Positions 26,177 through 36,455 of a stretch of DNA of 64,000 bases are shown here, in pieces. The notes under the pieces are model-generated. The model was not told the DNA's origin. It saw only the letters and a program-made list of their open reading frames with translations, and did no database searches. The translations under genes and the position numbers were made by a program. How positions within the stretch are numbered: position 1 is the first letter of the stretch; every line of letters begins with the position of its first letter. This DNA is from G963662905 sp963676725 (GTDB lineage: Bacteria; Bacteroidota; Bacteroidia; Bacteroidales; WRLA01), in NCBI GenBank assembly GCA_963676725.1, contig OY781463.1:372001-436000 (forward strand), in the 5' to 3' direction.

Positions 26177-28275
26177 AAAGACAAAAAAAAGGAATAATTC
26201 AGAGCCGCATTGTTGTTTTGCTTCTTTGGTTGATCTGCCTGAATGTTCATGCTCAGGAACTGGTATTCGATTGGTTGCAGAATACATCCGATGAAAATGA
26301 AATTGTTATTACAGACTGTATCTTCGATCAGGATGGAAATATTCTTGTTACAGGCAATGTCCCTGTCTCAAAGTCAGACTCAATCCAAGCAAAAAGCAAT
26401 ATTCATGACTATGCACAATTGATCAAGTTTAATGCAGAGGGAGCTAGATTATGGAGCAAAGATTTTACCTCAGATAATCATATTGAAATCAGTCATATTA
26501 TAAAGTCATGTGAAGGCTTCTATATTACTGGGCTTCTTATGGGAGAGGTAAATATAGAAGGAACAATCGTTTCAAACAAAAACAGGGTCACATTTATCGC
26601 AAGATTTGATGAACAGGCAAAATGCATATGGGTAAAAACATTAGGGGGAGTGATTAAAAATCCTATTGTAATCGATATAGAGAAAAATGTTGATTGGGTG
26701 TATTTGTCCGGTGTATTTTCCAAAGAATTTCAAATAGCCGATACTACCATTGGAAATGGAAGTTTCCAGAATATCCTTTTGGCTAAAATAGATAAGACAG
26801 AAGGCAAAACTCTTGACTATTCATTTTTTTCCTGCACGAAAGGCTTATTGGTTGCTGATGGAATTTCAATAAACCATGGGCAAATAATTCTTGCAGGTTC
26901 TTTTGAAGGATGCCTAAAGACAGGAAAACAAACCAAAATCTCTAATGGAGAGAGCGATTGCTATATTTTAAAGCTGGACACAAACCTGTATCCTATATCA
27001 TGCACCGCTTTTGGTGGATACTACAAAGACTACATCAGTAGTATTGAATGCTTTGATAGTTCCATGTATTTATGTGGGGCTTTTACGGATGAAATTACAA
27101 TACCGGATGGCTCAGCTATTATATCAAATGGCCGTTTAGATGTTTTTATGTCTAAAATGGACGATAATGCGGAGTTTATTTCAACTACTTCATTTGGAGG
27201 AGCCACCAATGATTATCCAAATAACCTGGCTTATATTGATGGCGAGATTTATATAAGTGGCACCAGCCGTGGCTTATTCAAAGCTGATACTGAATCTAAA
27301 GGCATCCCTTTATCTGAGACCGCCTTAACTTTCTTGGCTAAGCTGAATAAAGACAACAATTTGTCCCGTACATGGTATTTCCGTGGAGAAGACTTTAGTC
27401 TAGGCAGGAAACTACTCATTGAAAAGTCGGGGGAGATAATTCTAACCGGAAGCTATAATAATAAACTGAATACACTCGAAGGGAAAAGCCTATCTACCGA
27501 TGGTGCTGGAAGCTTTATCAGCAGGTTAATAAATTGCACGGAAAAAGATCAGGTAAAAATAAAAATCACTGAAAAGTCATGCGATCATTTTAAGCTTTCC
27601 GCTGAAGGGAATATGAAGGACTATTTATGGAGTAGTACATCCAATGCTTCTGAAATTAGTGTCGATTCAACTTCATGGTATTTTCTAAAAGCAAGGGATT
27701 ATAGAAATTGTCCCAGCATTGATTCTGTTTTTGTTCAACTTGGAGACAGTTTAAGAGAATACGAAACTGAAGAATGGGTCGTAAGCAATAGTCAGGTCAT
27801 AAGTCTTTTCGCCCCTGAGAATATGGAGTCATATAATTGGAGTAATGGCTCAAAAAATGCGAGCCTTACAATTAATTCAGACACCCTTTCTAACAACAAT
27901 TCAACCATCTGTGTGGCTGTTGTTGATTCTTTGGGGTGTGCTGGACGGAAGTACTTTTTAATTAGGTCAAGCGGGTTTTACAAAGATGAAAAATTATCAC
28001 CTTCTAATCCTAAAAACACCTATTCCATAGATGTCTTTCCAAACCCATGTCATAATTGGATTAACCTATATGTTTTTGGAGAGACTCTTGGATCTATAAT
28101 AGATGTTAGATTAATAAGTTCTGAAGGAGCCACCCTTCTGCAAGAAGATATAAAAATTACGGATAAACAAACCGCTGAAACCTTTAACATCTCACCATAC
28201 CCTTCTGGGCACTACATATTATCCGTAGAAAGCAAGAAAAGATCAAGGGCAATAAAAATAGTAATTGAAAAATAA
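26173..28275 (+). CDS. beta-propeller-like secreted protein with T9SS type A sorting domain
   Basis: This 700-residue protein has a signal peptide (IVVLLLWLICLNVHAQE) and repeated blades of the SBBP/delta-60 type (CIFDQDGNILVTGNV, SCEGFYITGLLMGEV, YLSGVFSKEFQI, MYLCGAFTDEITI, GEIYISGTSRGLF). An Ig-like segment and a Por sorting domain follow (YSIDVFPNPCHNWINLYVFG, GHYILSVESKKRSRAIKIVI). It is translationally coupled to the fibre gene and lies 6 bases before the first RHS gene. It should be carried to the surface by the type IX system. The operon structure suggests that it acts with the RHS proteins, perhaps as a surface anchor, which is inference. Confidence 0.85.
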   Translation: MKRQKKGIIQSRIVVLLLWLICLNVHAQELVFDWLQNTSDENEIVITDCIFDQDGNILVTGNVPVSKSDSIQAKSNIHDYAQLIKFNAEGARLWSKDFTSDNHIEISHIIKSCEGFYITGLLMGEVNIEGTIVSNKNRVTFIARFDEQAKCIWVKTLGGVIKNPIVIDIEKNVDWVYLSGVFSKEFQIADTTIGNGSFQNILLAKIDKTEGKTLDYSFFSCTKGLLVADGISINHGQIILAGSFEGCLKTGKQTKISNGESDCYILKLDTNLYPISCTAFGGYYKDYISSIECFDSSMYLCGAFTDEITIPDGSAIISNGRLDVFMSKMDDNAEFISTTSFGGATNDYPNNLAYIDGEIYISGTSRGLFKADTESKGIPLSETALTFLAKLNKDNNLSRTWYFRGEDFSLGRKLLIEKSGEIILTGSYNNKLNTLEGKSLSTDGAGSFISRLINCTEKDQVKIKITEKSCDHFKLSAEGNMKDYLWSSTSNASEISVDSTSWYFLKARDYRNCPSIDSVFVQLGDSLREYETEEWVVSNSQVISLFAPENMESYNWSNGSKNASLTINSDTLSNNNSTICVAVVDSLGCAGRKYFLIRSSGFYKDEKLSPSNPKNTYSIDVFPNPCHNWINLYVFGETLGSIIDVRLISSEGATLLQEDIKITDKQTAETFNISPYPSGHYILSVESKKRSRAIKIVIEK

Positions 28276-28281
28276 TTAACC

Positions 28282-31200
28282 ATGTATAGGAGCAATTTTC
28301 TGTTTTTCACACTTCTGATTTGTTGGTATATTTCTCCAGGCCAGATAGTCAATAATGTTTCGGAGAATGACGAAGAGGAACTTTATGACATTGAACAAAT
28401 AACCAAATTACCTCTTTTCGCATCACCGGAGGCCGCATCATTTGAGGAGCAAGCCCAAGCGAAACCTGGGTTTAACGACGGGTCTCTTGAGTTGAATGTG
28501 CCGATTTATACAATTAAAACAAAGAATCTGGAGGTTCCTATTTCCCTTTCCTATCGGTCTAACGGCATTAAAGTTAATGATATTTCTACATATTCAGGCA
28601 TATGCTGGAAATTAATTGCAGGTGGAGCAATAACCCGTACTATGTACGGCCGACCTGATGAAGCAGGGTTAAGGTTGAATTTCGATACTGTTGATTGGAA
28701 TAACCCTAACAGTGCACTTTGGGCAGCTCATACTCTATCAGATAATAATTATGATGGACAAAATGATCTTTTTTCATACACCTACCCAGAAGGAAGTGGA
28801 AGTTTTGCTTATACACAGGAATGGGAGCCATTTATGATACCCAAAAAAAATATCGATATTACAATAATTAGAGAAAACGGTGAAATCAATGGCTTCATCT
28901 TAAGGGATGAAAAAGGGATTAAATACAGATATTCTTCCATTGAAACTACTTTTCATCCTCCTTTGGTACAGCCAGCCCAAAGTGAAGTAAACTCAAGAAC
29001 TGCTTGGTATCTGAATTCAATTGTACATCCAGACTTAGACTCGATTAGCTTTTTCTATAGTAATGAAACAGAGAGTTTTATTACAGGCAAGTTATTCACT
29101 AAGAAGAAAAATCTACCGGGACATGCTGTAGGGTGTAATTGTATTACTACCTCATACGGAGAGCCTCCTTACAGCAAATACATTAACAGAATAAAGCCGA
29201 GAATATCTTCTATTTTATCGACAAATGGTATTAGAGTGTCTTTTGAATACGCGCCAACCATTGAGAATTCTATTCCTAATTCCAGATTAAAAAAAATCCA
29301 AATAAGTGATATTAACTATTATACTAATCAACATGATTTTAGCTGGACTTTGTATCACAGTGTATATGGCGAAAGGATTTTTTTAGATTCACTACAAAAA
29401 GGAAGTAATTCAGGTTCAATACCCTGTTATAAATTTGAATATGAGGATAAGACAGACATGCCTCAAAGATTAACCCTAGGTCAAGATTTACTAGGCTACT
29501 ATAATGGAGCCGATCAGAACACAACCCTTCTGTACAAGAATTCCGGTGACTACTCAAATATATTTGGAACTACAACAGGGGCAAATAGAGAATACTCTTT
29601 TGAACATGCCAAGATAGGTGTGCTTAAGAAAGTTACGTATCCAACAGGAGGAAACAGTACATTTACTTATGAACCACATTTTGGCATTAGCAATGGAAGT
29701 ATAGTAACAACTTCGACATTAAGTCAATTCCTTGGGCCACTAAATGTTGTCAGCAATGAAGACGGAGGGTATTCCTATGAAAACACCTATGACACAACCA
29801 TATACATGGAAACAGAGGGTATGGTTAGGTTCCAGCTTATTAATAGCTCCAATAATGATCTAACAAAAACGACTTCATGGTTATACGTGGATAATGTAGT
29901 ATTTAAAGAACTTGAATGCTTTGAGTTAAAATGCGAAGACTCAGTATATTGCAGCCTGGATTCGGGCTATCATGACATAAGGATAAAAGCAGGGGGTCAT
30001 TCAAATCAGACTATCTGTACTACAACGCTCAATATGAACATTTATTCAGAACACGAGGAAATAGTTTATCCGGAGTTTGGGGTCAGGTTGCAACGAATTA
30101 CACATAACTATAGCAATGGTCTCCCTCCCACTATCAATAAAATATATTACTCGCAATATACAGATACATCCAGTTTGGCCAGCTCTCTGCAAAGGATCTA
30201 TGTTGACCCCAATTTCCTTAAAAAAAGAAATTTCAGAAACTGCGGCTCATACTGGGTAGAATGCCTTGCCATACTGTGGCAAGCCAATGATTTTGGCTAT
30301 GCAGCTCCTTATGGAGGTTCATTTAATTATCCCATTGTTACGTTGAGCAATGGGAATTACTTTGAGTATGGGGGTGTAGAGTACAGGTTTTTATCTGGCC
30401 AAGATGGATTAGGGGGGCAGTTTTTAGGGTCGAATAAGCTGTTAGACGGACCAAGGTATTACGAATCCTGGAGAAATGGAAAACTTTTACAAGAAACCCA
30501 AATTAGTAATGAGCAACAAATAGTTAAACAAATTAGGAAAATATACAGCAAACAAGAGTTTGAGTCGTTATATAATTATGATATTAGAAAAACAGTAACA
30601 GGAATCGGAGGAACTTCTGGACATAAAATCAATCGCTATTCGGGGATTAAGGGACATTGGGATTCCTACTGGCATCGCTTAGACACTGTCATAACCACCG
30701 AATATTTCCCTGAAAGCAATACCAGCATAACCACTAAAGAACTTTTGTTTTATGATGACACCATTGGGATGCAGGTAACACGGAAAATCCGAAAATCGGA
30801 TGATGGGGTAGAGTATATTACACAAACTAAATATCCGACCATGTATGCTGCCGGAGCCAATGACAGTCCGGGACAAGCCATTGACAGTCTGAATTCAAAG
30901 CATATTCATAATAAAATATTGGAGAGCGTTCAAATGATTAAATATCCAAATGAGCAGAACCCAGGCATCTTTTTCTCCCAAATGAATATGTACCGTCTGG
31001 AAAACGGCCTTGTTGTTCCCGATACTGCTTTTGCATTGGAAATCCCCAACACGCTCGCAGAAAATTCTTACGATTACAGCTCAACCGAAGGGGGAACCTT
31101 TCAATTTGACGACCACTTAAAAGCAAAGCATGTATTCGACCTCTTTGATGAGCATGGCAATCTGCAGCAGTTTCATGCAGCAAACAATTTTTACACCTGC

Positions 31201-31551
31201 TATATTTGGGGCTATAACTATCAGTTCCCTATTGCCAAAATAGAGAACGCCGGTTATACCTCAGTAGAGAGCGCGCTACAATCCTTGGGGTATTCCATCA
31301 CTTCCCTGCAAACCAAAACAGCTTCTGAACTAAAGCAGATATTCAATAACCTACGTAGCCACCCAAACATGGAACAGGCAATGGTTTCTTCCTATACCTA
31401 TGACCCTTTATTTGGTTTAACCTCCCAAACCGGGCCGGATGGCCTGGAACAAAAATATGAATACGATGACTTTGGAAGACTGGAAACCATCAGGGAAGGT
31501 CACGATTATATTTTAAAACATTTCGATTATAATTATTACGTACCAGAATAA
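28282..31551 (+). CDS. RHS-family protein without a toxin tip (first RHS of the operon)
   Basis: This 1089-residue protein starts with a signal peptide (FLFFTLLICWYISPGQ). It has the Bacteroidota RHS N-terminal signature VPIYTIKTKNLEVPISLSYRSNGIK, then ICWKLIAGGAITRTMYGRPDE. It continues through RHS/YD-like beta segments and ends with true YD repeats (YTYDPLFGLTS, EYDDFGRLETI) and the chain end DYNYYVPE. It lacks the DHLGNTR and PxxxxDPxG marks of the RHS core end, so it carries no toxin itself. Twelve bases downstream starts the tip-bearing RHS gene. The two may fold into one cocoon as the TcB/TcC pair does in toxin complexes (inference). Confidence 0.8.
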   Translation: MYRSNFLFFTLLICWYISPGQIVNNVSENDEEELYDIEQITKLPLFASPEAASFEEQAQAKPGFNDGSLELNVPIYTIKTKNLEVPISLSYRSNGIKVNDISTYSGICWKLIAGGAITRTMYGRPDEAGLRLNFDTVDWNNPNSALWAAHTLSDNNYDGQNDLFSYTYPEGSGSFAYTQEWEPFMIPKKNIDITIIRENGEINGFILRDEKGIKYRYSSIETTFHPPLVQPAQSEVNSRTAWYLNSIVHPDLDSISFFYSNETESFITGKLFTKKKNLPGHAVGCNCITTSYGEPPYSKYINRIKPRISSILSTNGIRVSFEYAPTIENSIPNSRLKKIQISDINYYTNQHDFSWTLYHSVYGERIFLDSLQKGSNSGSIPCYKFEYEDKTDMPQRLTLGQDLLGYYNGADQNTTLLYKNSGDYSNIFGTTTGANREYSFEHAKIGVLKKVTYPTGGNSTFTYEPHFGISNGSIVTTSTLSQFLGPLNVVSNEDGGYSYENTYDTTIYMETEGMVRFQLINSSNNDLTKTTSWLYVDNVVFKELECFELKCEDSVYCSLDSGYHDIRIKAGGHSNQTICTTTLNMNIYSEHEEIVYPEFGVRLQRITHNYSNGLPPTINKIYYSQYTDTSSLASSLQRIYVDPNFLKKRNFRNCGSYWVECLAILWQANDFGYAAPYGGSFNYPIVTLSNGNYFEYGGVEYRFLSGQDGLGGQFLGSNKLLDGPRYYESWRNGKLLQETQISNEQQIVKQIRKIYSKQEFESLYNYDIRKTVTGIGGTSGHKINRYSGIKGHWDSYWHRLDTVITTEYFPESNTSITTKELLFYDDTIGMQVTRKIRKSDDGVEYITQTKYPTMYAAGANDSPGQAIDSLNSKHIHNKILESVQMIKYPNEQNPGIFFSQMNMYRLENGLVVPDTAFALEIPNTLAENSYDYSSTEGGTFQFDDHLKAKHVFDLFDEHGNLQQFHAANNFYTCYIWGYNYQFPIAKIENAGYTSVESALQSLGYSITSLQTKTASELKQIFNNLRSHPNMEQAMVSSYTYDPLFGLTSQTGPDGLEQKYEYDDFGRLETIREGHDYILKHFDYNYYVPE

Positions 31552-31563
31552 AAGACGCTAAAA

Positions 31564-34500
31564 ATGAAATCAAAAGCAAACATAGCCCTTTATATATTAG
31601 CATTATGCATGTCGATAATGGTACGGACATCCTATGCGCAAAATGGAGATGACGGATGGGACAACAGGGTCATTGATGATTACGAGAGCCCGGTTGAGAA
31701 AGCTCGTGAGTCCCTTCATTTTATTCCTGATTTCCATACCCAGGGAAACAACCCGCTTCATGCCTATATTGATCCCGACATCCCTTTTAACAATGCAGAA
31801 CCTCAAACCAATGGCGATTTTAATATTAATTTTGTCCGTACTTTCACCCCATACGATTCAACGATAATCAGTTTGCCCGTGCATGAGAACCTGAACCATG
31901 ATATCTGGGACGAGAGCATTAATTACCTTGACGGGCATGGCCGTTTGATGCAAGAAGTAATAGTCAAAGCCAGCCCTTACGGACAGGATATCATTACGCC
32001 TGTTAAGTATGACTCCAATGGTTTGCAGATAAACAAATACCTGCCCTATATCATGGCACAGGCCGGAACGAACGGGCCGGGCGGTTACAGGGCAAATGAC
32101 CTTGCAGAGCAAGTGGAATACAATAACTATTTTTATAACGGACAGGGTCAAAGCGCAAATACAAAAATAGAATATGATCATTCCCCTATGAACAGGGTCT
32201 TATCTGAGCTGGGGCCCGGCGATGCATGGAGAAATCCAAACAAGAAAAATGAAATAGAGTATTCGGCCAATAGTTCATCAGAGGTTTTTCGTTTCCGCAT
32301 CTCACCATCAGGGGATTTGCAGGTTTCTTTCTACCATACAGGGGTTTTGTATAAAGTAAAAACCACTGATGAAAACGGAAACTTAAGCATTGAATACAAA
32401 GATATCAATCAAAGAACCGTTTTAAAGAAAAGCTATAACGGTTCCCAAAGCCTGAGGACCTATTATGCATATGACGACCGGGGCTTGTTGCGCTATGTGC
32501 TGCCGCCACTGGCATCAACAAATATTGCCAATGGACAAACCTATTCAAAAAACCTGGATTGGGTAAAACAGCTTTGCTATTATTATGAATACGATTCGAA
32601 AAGGAGGATGAAGTTCAAGCGCCTGCCAGGTGCAGAACCACAATATATGGTGTATAACAAGGTTGACCTGCTTGTTTTATCCCAGGACGGTAATATGCGG
32701 CAGGACAAAATGTGGGCATTTACTAAATACGATGCCATGAACCGGCCTGTAATGACGGGTTTATATCAACATGCAGACAGCCTGAACCAATCCCAGATGC
32801 AACAAATAATTGATGCAGAAGATGATTGGCACGAAGATCCTGCTCCTAACAGCTATTTCTGGCATACAAACCAGGCCTTTCCCGATATCAGTACAAATGG
32901 ATGCAAGGTATATACCGTAAATTTTTATGATAGATACACCGGGGATACCGTTTGTACCAGCCACCCTTTTGAGGCAGGTCAAGTGAGTTTCACATATCTT
33001 AAGACAAACCATGTAAAAGGCCAGATTACTCAAATGCGGATCCGTTTGCTGGACAACCCGGAAATCAGCCGGACTGACACATTGAGCTACCTGACCACAG
33101 CCAACTACTATGACGAATACCTGCACCTGATACAAAGCGTTTCAGACAACCACCTGAGCGGCAAAGACATAATATCAAACCAGGTGAATTTTACTGGCGA
33201 TGTGCTGCAAACACGGCAAAATCATACAAGCATTTTTGATACCCTTAATTTTTATACGCGCTTTTCATTCGATAATGGCAAGCGCTTAATCAAAACAGAG
33301 CATAAAATAGATAATGGCACCTGGCTGTGCCTGAGCAAACAAAAATATGACGAACTGGGACAGCTAAAGAGAAAAAAACTGCATCTGAACGGGGGCAGCA
33401 GTTTGCAGATCCTCGATTATTCCTATAATATCCGCTCTTGGATGACCCGGATCAATAATCCGGATGCTTTGGGCAGCGACCTTTTTGCCATGAAACTGGA
33501 TTATACCCAGTCACCCAAGCCGCAGTTTAATGGGAATATATCCGGTATGAGCTGGAATACAGGCTCAAAAGGGCTGAATGCTTATTCCTTCCGATATGAT
33601 GGCATAAACCGGCTCGATTCTGCTTTTTTCAGCGGAACGGGCAATAACAGCACAGCCTATACCTATGATGCCAACGGCAACATTGAAAAGCTCCTGCGCT
33701 ACGGCAAACTGGGCGGAAGCAATGATTATGGCATTATCGACAGCCTGCGCTATACCTATACCGGCAACCAACTGAAAAGCGTTACCGATGCTATGGGCAG
33801 CGCACAGAACAATGGTTTCAGCGATAACGGGCAGTTTGGCAGTTCAGAGTATTTCTACGATGCCAACGGCAATATGCAGCGCGACATCAATAAAAACCTC
33901 TGGGTTGACGACTATAATTTTATGAACCTGCCCCAGAAAATCCGAATAATAAGCGCGGAAAACAATACCATTGCCTATTTATACGACGCTTCCGGCACAA
34001 AAAGGGCAAAGCAAACAAAAATTGATGGGAGCCCCCTCAACCAATCCGATTATATTGCTAACTTTGTGTATGAAAACAACCAACTCCAATTTATCCTTAC
34101 TTCCGAAGGCCGCATTATGATGCAAAACGAGGACACATACGAATACCAGTACTTCCTCAAGGATCATTTAGGTAATACGCGTATTACAATGAACCAGAAC
34201 GGAACAGTTTTACAGGAAGATGCCTATTATCCTTTTGGGATGAACATTGCCGGTTTGAGTTCTGCCAACTCCAGCCCTGAGAATAAATACAAATACAACG
34301 GAAAGGAATTGCAGGATGAGTTTGAATTGGATTGGTATGATTATGGGGCGAGGTTTTATGATGCGGCTTTGGGAAGGTGGCATAGCGTTGACCCTAAGGC
34401 AGAGGAATATTATTCACAATCTCCATATCATTTTTCGGGAAACAATCCGATTTACTATGTTGATGATAATGGAATGAATTATGACGGCTACACTATCGAC

Positions 34501-35133
34501 GACGAAGGTAATATAAATAGAGTTAATGATACGGGAGGAGATGAATACGATGTACTTTATACAGAAAATGATTATAATGTTGCAAGACAAGAAACAAAAG
34601 AGAATGGCAACTTGAAGAACGAATATGGCAATCCAGAACCTGCAAATAGTGAAAGAGTATCAAGCGGAACTTTCGATGCTTCCAATAAGGTTACAATAGA
34701 AAGTAGCAATGGGACAGCCAAAGGTTTAAAAGTAGATAATCAAACTGATGCACAAGCAATCTTTAAATTTTGTGCTGATAATTTCTCAGTCGAATATGGT
34801 ATTGTAACTGGAGTTAATGGGAATACACAATCCATAATTCATACTTCAGGAAGTTTTGAATATACTCTAACAGGAGATGTTGCGAACTACATGTTAAATA
34901 AAGGCTTTTTTATATTAGAAACAAATCATAGTCATCCCGGCAATACTATAGGAGGGCAGACTCCATCAGGATTTTATTCAGATGGAACATCTATTAAGCC
35001 ATTAAGAGATGATGCTAAAAGTGCTGCCTGGATAGACCAAGAGAATGGATGGCACGCAACACATCTAATGTATCACCCTCAATCAGGAAAAACTTATCAA
35101 TACAATAGCAAAAGATATGTGGAAAAAAAGTAA
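31564..35133 (+). CDS. full-length DUF6443 RHS toxin with JAB-like peptidase tip
   Basis: This 1189-residue protein has a signal peptide (IALYILALCMSIMVRTSYAQ), a DUF6443 region (about 70-220) and YD repeats. The complete core end runs from about 820 to 970 (YDASGTKRAKQTK, DHLGNTRIT, YYPFGMN, WYDYGARFYD, SGNNPIYYVDDNG). The tip (about 975-1189) ends in a JAMM-like site: NHSHP with His1122 and His1124, then TPSGFYSDG and DDAKSAA, with an upstream VEYG Glu. It differs from the HTHP tip at 1336 and 38882. The putative immunity lipoprotein overlaps the last 17 bases. This is the only complete toxin gene of the array; the downstream tips can probably replace its end by recombination in the conserved core. 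Confidence 0.85.
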   Translation: MKSKANIALYILALCMSIMVRTSYAQNGDDGWDNRVIDDYESPVEKARESLHFIPDFHTQGNNPLHAYIDPDIPFNNAEPQTNGDFNINFVRTFTPYDSTIISLPVHENLNHDIWDESINYLDGHGRLMQEVIVKASPYGQDIITPVKYDSNGLQINKYLPYIMAQAGTNGPGGYRANDLAEQVEYNNYFYNGQGQSANTKIEYDHSPMNRVLSELGPGDAWRNPNKKNEIEYSANSSSEVFRFRISPSGDLQVSFYHTGVLYKVKTTDENGNLSIEYKDINQRTVLKKSYNGSQSLRTYYAYDDRGLLRYVLPPLASTNIANGQTYSKNLDWVKQLCYYYEYDSKRRMKFKRLPGAEPQYMVYNKVDLLVLSQDGNMRQDKMWAFTKYDAMNRPVMTGLYQHADSLNQSQMQQIIDAEDDWHEDPAPNSYFWHTNQAFPDISTNGCKVYTVNFYDRYTGDTVCTSHPFEAGQVSFTYLKTNHVKGQITQMRIRLLDNPEISRTDTLSYLTTANYYDEYLHLIQSVSDNHLSGKDIISNQVNFTGDVLQTRQNHTSIFDTLNFYTRFSFDNGKRLIKTEHKIDNGTWLCLSKQKYDELGQLKRKKLHLNGGSSLQILDYSYNIRSWMTRINNPDALGSDLFAMKLDYTQSPKPQFNGNISGMSWNTGSKGLNAYSFRYDGINRLDSAFFSGTGNNSTAYTYDANGNIEKLLRYGKLGGSNDYGIIDSLRYTYTGNQLKSVTDAMGSAQNNGFSDNGQFGSSEYFYDANGNMQRDINKNLWVDDYNFMNLPQKIRIISAENNTIAYLYDASGTKRAKQTKIDGSPLNQSDYIANFVYENNQLQFILTSEGRIMMQNEDTYEYQYFLKDHLGNTRITMNQNGTVLQEDAYYPFGMNIAGLSSANSSPENKYKYNGKELQDEFELDWYDYGARFYDAALGRWHSVDPKAEEYYSQSPYHFSGNNPIYYVDDNGMNYDGYTIDDEGNINRVNDTGGDEYDVLYTENDYNVARQETKENGNLKNEYGNPEPANSERVSSGTFDASNKVTIESSNGTAKGLKVDNQTDAQAIFKFCADNFSVEYGIVTGVNGNTQSIIHTSGSFEYTLTGDVANYMLNKGFFILETNHSHPGNTIGGQTPSGFYSDGTSIKPLRDDAKSAAWIDQENGWHATHLMYHPQSGKTYQYNSKRYVEKK

Positions 35134-35647
35134 ACTAATACTAATAATTCTTTTTATGTCAGGGTGCTCGTATTTCAAAAATGAAGCAAGCTCGACAATA
35201 TTTAAACCTTACGTTAAACAATATCTTGATATTTATATTGAAAAAAATGAAAGAATTAATCCGGAAAACCATTTTATCGAAATCGACATTAGAGTGTTAA
35301 ATGATGATGAATATATTTTAGGCATAGGGAGTAATATGTACGAGAATATTTATTATTATGATGATTATAAAGAGACTATTTATTTATGCAATTATAAAGG
35401 ATATAAGGTATTAGTATTTGATAATAATATGATAATTGAGAAACATAAAGACAAAAATCTATTTGTTCCGCCTTCATCAAAAGATCATATTCCAATTTCA
35501 TACAATGGAATATTCTGGGAGTTAAGAATTAAAGAACAAGAATTAATAGATTTTTCATATCAATTTTGTGAACCAGATACTGAAGTCTTTGACCGATTAA
35601 AATCAATACCAATTACCGATAATACTGAAACTAAAGAAGACGATTAA
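35117..35647 (+). CDS. putative immunity lipoprotein for the HSHP JAB-like tip
   Basis: The 176-residue product overlaps the RHS stop by 17 bases. It starts with a lipoprotein signal (LILIILFMSGC, lipid-bearing Cys17). The mature part is acidic and Tyr-rich (ENIYYYDDYKETIYL) with no known domain. Position and coupling indicate the cognate immunity protein; a membrane-anchored periplasmic form would fit a toxin acting in the envelope. The AT content is higher than in the RHS core, as is usual for tips and immunity genes gained by transfer. Confidence 0.65.
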   Translation: MWKKSKLILIILFMSGCSYFKNEASSTIFKPYVKQYLDIYIEKNERINPENHFIEIDIRVLNDDEYILGIGSNMYENIYYYDDYKETIYLCNYKGYKVLVFDNNMIIEKHKDKNLFVPPSSKDHIPISYNGIFWELRIKEQELIDFSYQFCEPDTEVFDRLKSIPITDNTETKEDD

Positions 35648-35707
35648 AAAGATGCCGTATTTGGCCTTGACTGGTATGATTATGGGGCAAGGTTTTATGA
35701 TTCTCAA

Positions 35708-36436
35708 TTGGGTCGTTTTCATACTTTGGATCCTTTAAGTGAAAAGTATAATTTTCAGTCTCCATTTGCATACGCAGCAAACAACCCGATTTGCTATATA
35801 GATTGGATGGGGAAAGGACCTGGTGATATGGAAGATGTTCTAAAAAAAATGAAGATAAAGCAAGGCTATACTGTAACTACAAATAATGATACTGAGATTA
35901 CAACTATAACAAGAACTGAAGTTATACAACATCCTGAGAAAATGTCGACAAACTCAGAAGCAAATTACCTAATGTCTGAAACTATGTTTACTATTGATGG
36001 TGAAGGAAATACAGTTTCTGTTATATCAACTGAATCAGAAATAAATGCCACATTCACAGCTGAGCAAGATGAATTATTTAAAAGCCGAGAAGTTGCAGAT
36101 GCTAAGACAGAACAAACTATCTCAGAAGCTTATGGGACAAAGTCTGATCAAGATAAAGTTGATGTAATGACAAAGTCAGATCCTATAGCAAATGGTGTAT
36201 CAAGTCTTATTAAAAGTTCTAATAATAATGAGTTTTATAGTGGAAGTATGAGTCTGCCTGGCACTCCCACATACTCAATTATAGCTCAATCAATCTCCAG
36301 TATGGGTGGATTTGGTTTGATTTCCGGAACAAAAATTCATAATGGAGTTAAATTGAATGTAACTCTTGATAAAGCAAGAAGAGCTGAAAAAAAATTGCTA
36401 AGATTGTCTTCTGAAACACCAGTATCAAAATTGTAA
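35708..36436 (+). CDS. displaced RHS tip, unknown toxin domain
   Basis: Homology to the RHS core starts at about 35651, one codon after the TAA of the preceding lipoprotein gene and in the same frame (FGLDWYDYGARFYD, then LGRFHTLDPL, AANNPICYIDWMG). Only about 45 core residues are kept, the shortest core of the tips here, and there is no signal peptide. The first in-frame start is the TTG at 35708. The tip of about 200 residues is Thr/Ser/Glu-rich and ends with a basic segment (LNVTLDKARRAEKKLLRLS). I recognise no catalytic motif. It is followed by a small membrane protein as immunity candidate. Confidence 0.65.
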   Translation: MGRFHTLDPLSEKYNFQSPFAYAANNPICYIDWMGKGPGDMEDVLKKMKIKQGYTVTTNNDTEITTITRTEVIQHPEKMSTNSEANYLMSETMFTIDGEGNTVSVISTESEINATFTAEQDELFKSREVADAKTEQTISEAYGTKSDQDKVDVMTKSDPIANGVSSLIKSSNNNEFYSGSMSLPGTPTYSIIAQSISSMGGFGLISGTKIHNGVKLNVTLDKARRAEKKLLRLSSETPVSKL

Positions 36437-36455
36437 TTCTTATAATATTCTATAT

